Below, one piece after another: positions 5,942-7,899 of a stretch of 7,899 nt of DNA (position 1 is its first letter; each line of letters begins with the position of its first letter). A program made the position numbers and the translations under genes. A model generated the notes under the pieces. It saw only the letters and a program-made list of their open reading frames with translations, searched no databases and was not told the DNA's origin. The DNA comes from Thermogutta sp. (GTDB lineage Bacteria; Planctomycetota; Planctomycetia; Pirellulales; Thermoguttaceae): positions 1-7,899 of the forward strand of contig JAAZNR010000228.1 in NCBI GenBank assembly GCA_012798155.1. The letters run 5' to 3'.

Positions 5942-7899
5942 CATACATGCTCAGCAACAACGGCGTCCACCATGGCGTCGAATTGATCGAGTCGCCAGCC
6001 AGCCACCTGGATCGCACCGGTCGGACAGACGGGTACGCACATTCCGCAACCGTTGCAGAGGGCCGAGTTGACCTCCGCCCGAGTTGCCGTTCGGCCGTCT
6101 CGCTCTTCTTCGATCAGGCGGATAGCCTGCTGGTGCCGGCAGGCCTCGACGCACTTGCCGTGACCTTGGCAGAGATCGGGGTCGACCTGGGCGCGAAACG
6201 GCTCGAGTTCAATCGTCCCATGGGAGAGCAGGGAGCCGGCCTTGGCAGCCGCGGCCGAAGCTCCCGAACAGCTTTCCATGACATCCATCGGTGCTTGGCA
6301 GGTGCCGGCCAGAAATATCCCTCCCACCGCCATTTCCACGGGCCGCAGTTTGGGGTGAACTTCCTGGAGGAAGCCGTCCTCGCTCCTGGCGATTTTTAGT
6401 TGTTCAATGAGGCTCTCGATATCGCGAGGGATCATGCCCGTCGCGAGCACGACCAGATCGGCCGGAACTTCAAGTTCCTCGCCGAACGTGAGCAGGTCCT
6501 TGACGCGGACCGCCAGGGGCGACGAGTCGGCCTCGGCGGCGGAGACGACGGGAGGCTGCTCGCCCGGATAACGCATGAAGACGACTCCCAACCGGGACGC
6601 TTCCGTGTAATACTCCTCATGCCCTCGCCCATAGGTCCGAATGTCCTGGTGGAGGTCGAATACGTTTACCTCCGGGAATCGCCGGCGGATTTCCACGGCC
6701 GCACGGAGGGTCGCCGTGCAGCAGACGCGCGAGCAATGGGTATTGACCTTGCCGTTCGGCCCGGGCCGATGCACCCCCTCGATCTGCCGGCTGCCCACGC
6801 AATGGATCAGACACACGTTGCGCACCGGTCGGCCCTGCCATTCCAGACGGCCGCCGGTGGGGCCTTGCGGATCGAGCAAGCGCTCGAGTTGAGCCAGGGT
6901 AATGACTTCACGATGTTGCCCGTACCCAAGCTCCCCGTCATAAGGCTGATAGAGATCGAATCCCGTTGCCAAGAGGATTGCTCCGGCGGCGATCGTCAGT
7001 CGTTTTTCCTCGCCCTCCAGCGAGATCCCCTTGCCCCCGACCGCCGCCAGGCATTGCCCGCACCGCGTACACGCCTCCCAGTCGATGGCGGGCATCGCGG
7101 GGGAACAGCCTTCGTAGGGGCGGTAGATGGCTTTTCGTTCGGTCAAGCCGAAATCGAATTCCGAAGCCACCTGAACGGGACATGCCTCGATGGCCGCGGT
7201 GATTTCCTCCGGCGAGAGGTGATCCACGCCCCGCGGCATGACCGCCGCCTGCAACTGGAAATTCCCCAGACAGCCGGTAGCTTCGACAACCTCCGCCTGC
7301 GTGAGCACGGTGATATTGGGGTCCTTTTCGACCTCCTGGATAAGTGTTGCTAAGAGGTCTCGCGCCGCAATTTCGGTAGGATAGAGGCGGTGCCAATGCG
7401 CGACCCGGCCGCCCAGGAACGGGGACCGTTCCAGGAGCGTTACCGCAAACCCGAGCCGCGAAAGGTCGCGCGCGGCCCGCAAACCGCTTATCCCGCCGCC
7501 GATCACCGCCACATGGCGGACGGCCTTCATGGAGATGGGCGCAAGCGGTTGCAGCTTTTTCGCCTTGGCGACACCCGCGGCGATCAACCGAATCGCCTTG
7601 TCCGTGGCCCCCTCCGGATCGGACTTGGTACACCAACTGACCTGTTCTCGGAGGTTGACATGCTCGTAGAGGTAGGGATTCAAATCCGCGCGGGCCGCGG
7701 CGGCACGAAAGGTGTGCTCATGCAGGCTCGGAGTACAGGCGCCGATCACGATGCGGTCCAGCTTCTCCCGTTGAATATCCTCGATCAACAGGTTTTGGCC
7801 GGCCTGCGAACACATGGCGGAGGACTGCCGGGCAACCACGACCCCAGGCAGTCGCGCGGCGGCTTGCACGACGCGATCCACGTCAACGACGTCGGAGAT
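5941..7899 (-). CDS. HdrA/QmoA-like FAD and iron-sulfur oxidoreductase (5' end cut by window edge)
   Basis: 652 residues are present; the frame runs off the right edge, so the GTG at 7881 is not the start. The first residues ISDVVDV match the segment that follows the N-terminal CxCGGN motif of HdrA. Seen in order (fragment numbering): MCSQAGQ (29-35) and ACTPSLHEHTFR (54-65) of the HdrA N-terminal domain; FAD-binding VAVIGGGISGL (130-140); ferredoxin-like C277-x2-C280-x2-C283-x3-V287; CVGSR (367-371); HCSRVCC (388-394); DIRTYGRGHEEYY (419-431); second FAD motif GGIFLAGTCQAP (526-537); then two C-terminal ferredoxin motifs, C577-QG-H580-GK-C583-VEA-C587-R and C615-x2-C618-x2-C621-x3-C625-P. 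HdrA proteins are flavin electron hubs of heterodisulfide reductase-type complexes, and QmoA/QmoB are their relatives in sulfate reducers. The adjacent QmoC-like gene suggests electron exchange with quinones. HdrB and MvhD partners are not in the window. Whether it bifurcates electrons cannot be told from this sequence. Confidence 0.92.
   Translation of the reverse strand: MSDVVDVDRVVQAAARLPGVVVARQSSAMCSQAGQNLLIEDIQREKLDRIVIGACTPSLHEHTFRAAAARADLNPYLYEHVNLREQVSWCTKSDPEGATDKAIRLIAAGVAKAKKLQPLAPISMKAVRHVAVIGGGISGLRAARDLSRLGFAVTLLERSPFLGGRVAHWHRLYPTEIAARDLLATLIQEVEKDPNITVLTQAEVVEATGCLGNFQLQAAVMPRGVDHLSPEEITAAIEACPVQVASEFDFGLTERKAIYRPYEGCSPAMPAIDWEACTRCGQCLAAVGGKGISLEGEEKRLTIAAGAILLATGFDLYQPYDGELGYGQHREVITLAQLERLLDPQGPTGGRLEWQGRPVRNVCLIHCVGSRQIEGVHRPGPNGKVNTHCSRVCCTATLRAAVEIRRRFPEVNVFDLHQDIRTYGRGHEEYYTEASRLGVVFMRYPGEQPPVVSAAEADSSPLAVRVKDLLTFGEELEVPADLVVLATGMIPRDIESLIEQLKIARSEDGFLQEVHPKLRPVEMAVGGIFLAGTCQAPMDVMESCSGASAAAAKAGSLLSHGTIELEPFRAQVDPDLCQGHGKCVEACRHQQAIRLIEEERDGRTATRAEVNSALCNGCGMCVPVCPTGAIQVAGWRLDQFDAMVDAVVAEHV

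Noticed and set aside
7879..7881. GTG as the start of the HdrA-like gene
   Set aside because: The frame stays open to the edge and the residues upstream (ISDVVD) belong to the conserved HdrA N-terminus, so the gene starts outside the window.
5941..7899. Glutamate synthase small subunit or thioredoxin reductase-type flavoprotein
   Set aside because: The N-terminal CSQAGQ and HEHTFR segments, CVGSR and CSRVCC are specific to HdrA-type proteins.

Overview
This 7.9-kb window carries seven protein-coding genes, all on the minus strand, so transcription runs from the right edge to the left. G+C is high (by eye around 60%) with GC-rich third positions, tight gene overlaps and some GTG starts. The gene set points to a bacterium with anaerobic or sulfur-type redox metabolism: an HdrA-like flavoprotein, a QmoC/HdrC-E-like membrane subunit, an exported NifX-type protein and a NapH-like polyferredoxin. 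Planctomycetota, Desulfobacterota or Nitrospirota-like lineages would fit, but nothing here fixes the taxon.

Right third (7899 to 4439): three tightly packed genes. First is an HdrA/QmoA-like FAD and iron-sulfur protein, cut by the right edge. Then comes a 108-aa winged-helix protein with a strong ribosome binding site overlapping the hdrA stop. Last is a QmoC-like protein with two 4Fe-4S clusters and a NarI/HdrE-type membrane domain, joined to the winged-helix gene by an ATGA overlap. The likely role is electron transfer between a soluble HdrA-type flavoprotein and the quinone pool. No HdrB (CCG-domain) or MvhD gene is visible; either may lie beyond the right edge. Oddities are a perfect 24-bp tandem duplication that duplicates the qmoC-like start, two ferredoxin motifs in HdrA lacking a canonical cysteine, and a coding-like tail after the qmoC stop that a one-base change in a C5 run would join to the gene.

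Middle (4298 to 2472): an ArsR-type repressor and a 12-TM-type MFS transporter, 6 bp apart, forming a probable self-regulated export unit.

Gap (2471 to 1709): about 760 bp with no convincing gene but with five separate short tandem repeats, the clearest being seven consecutive 17-bp units.

Left part (1708 to 1): an exported two-domain protein (OB-like domain plus NifX/NifB-type domain) overlaps by ATGA a membrane protein with a NapH-type CxxxCP iron-sulfur motif, cut by the left edge. They probably form an envelope redox or metal-cluster pair. No RNA genes, CRISPR arrays or insertion sequences were seen.
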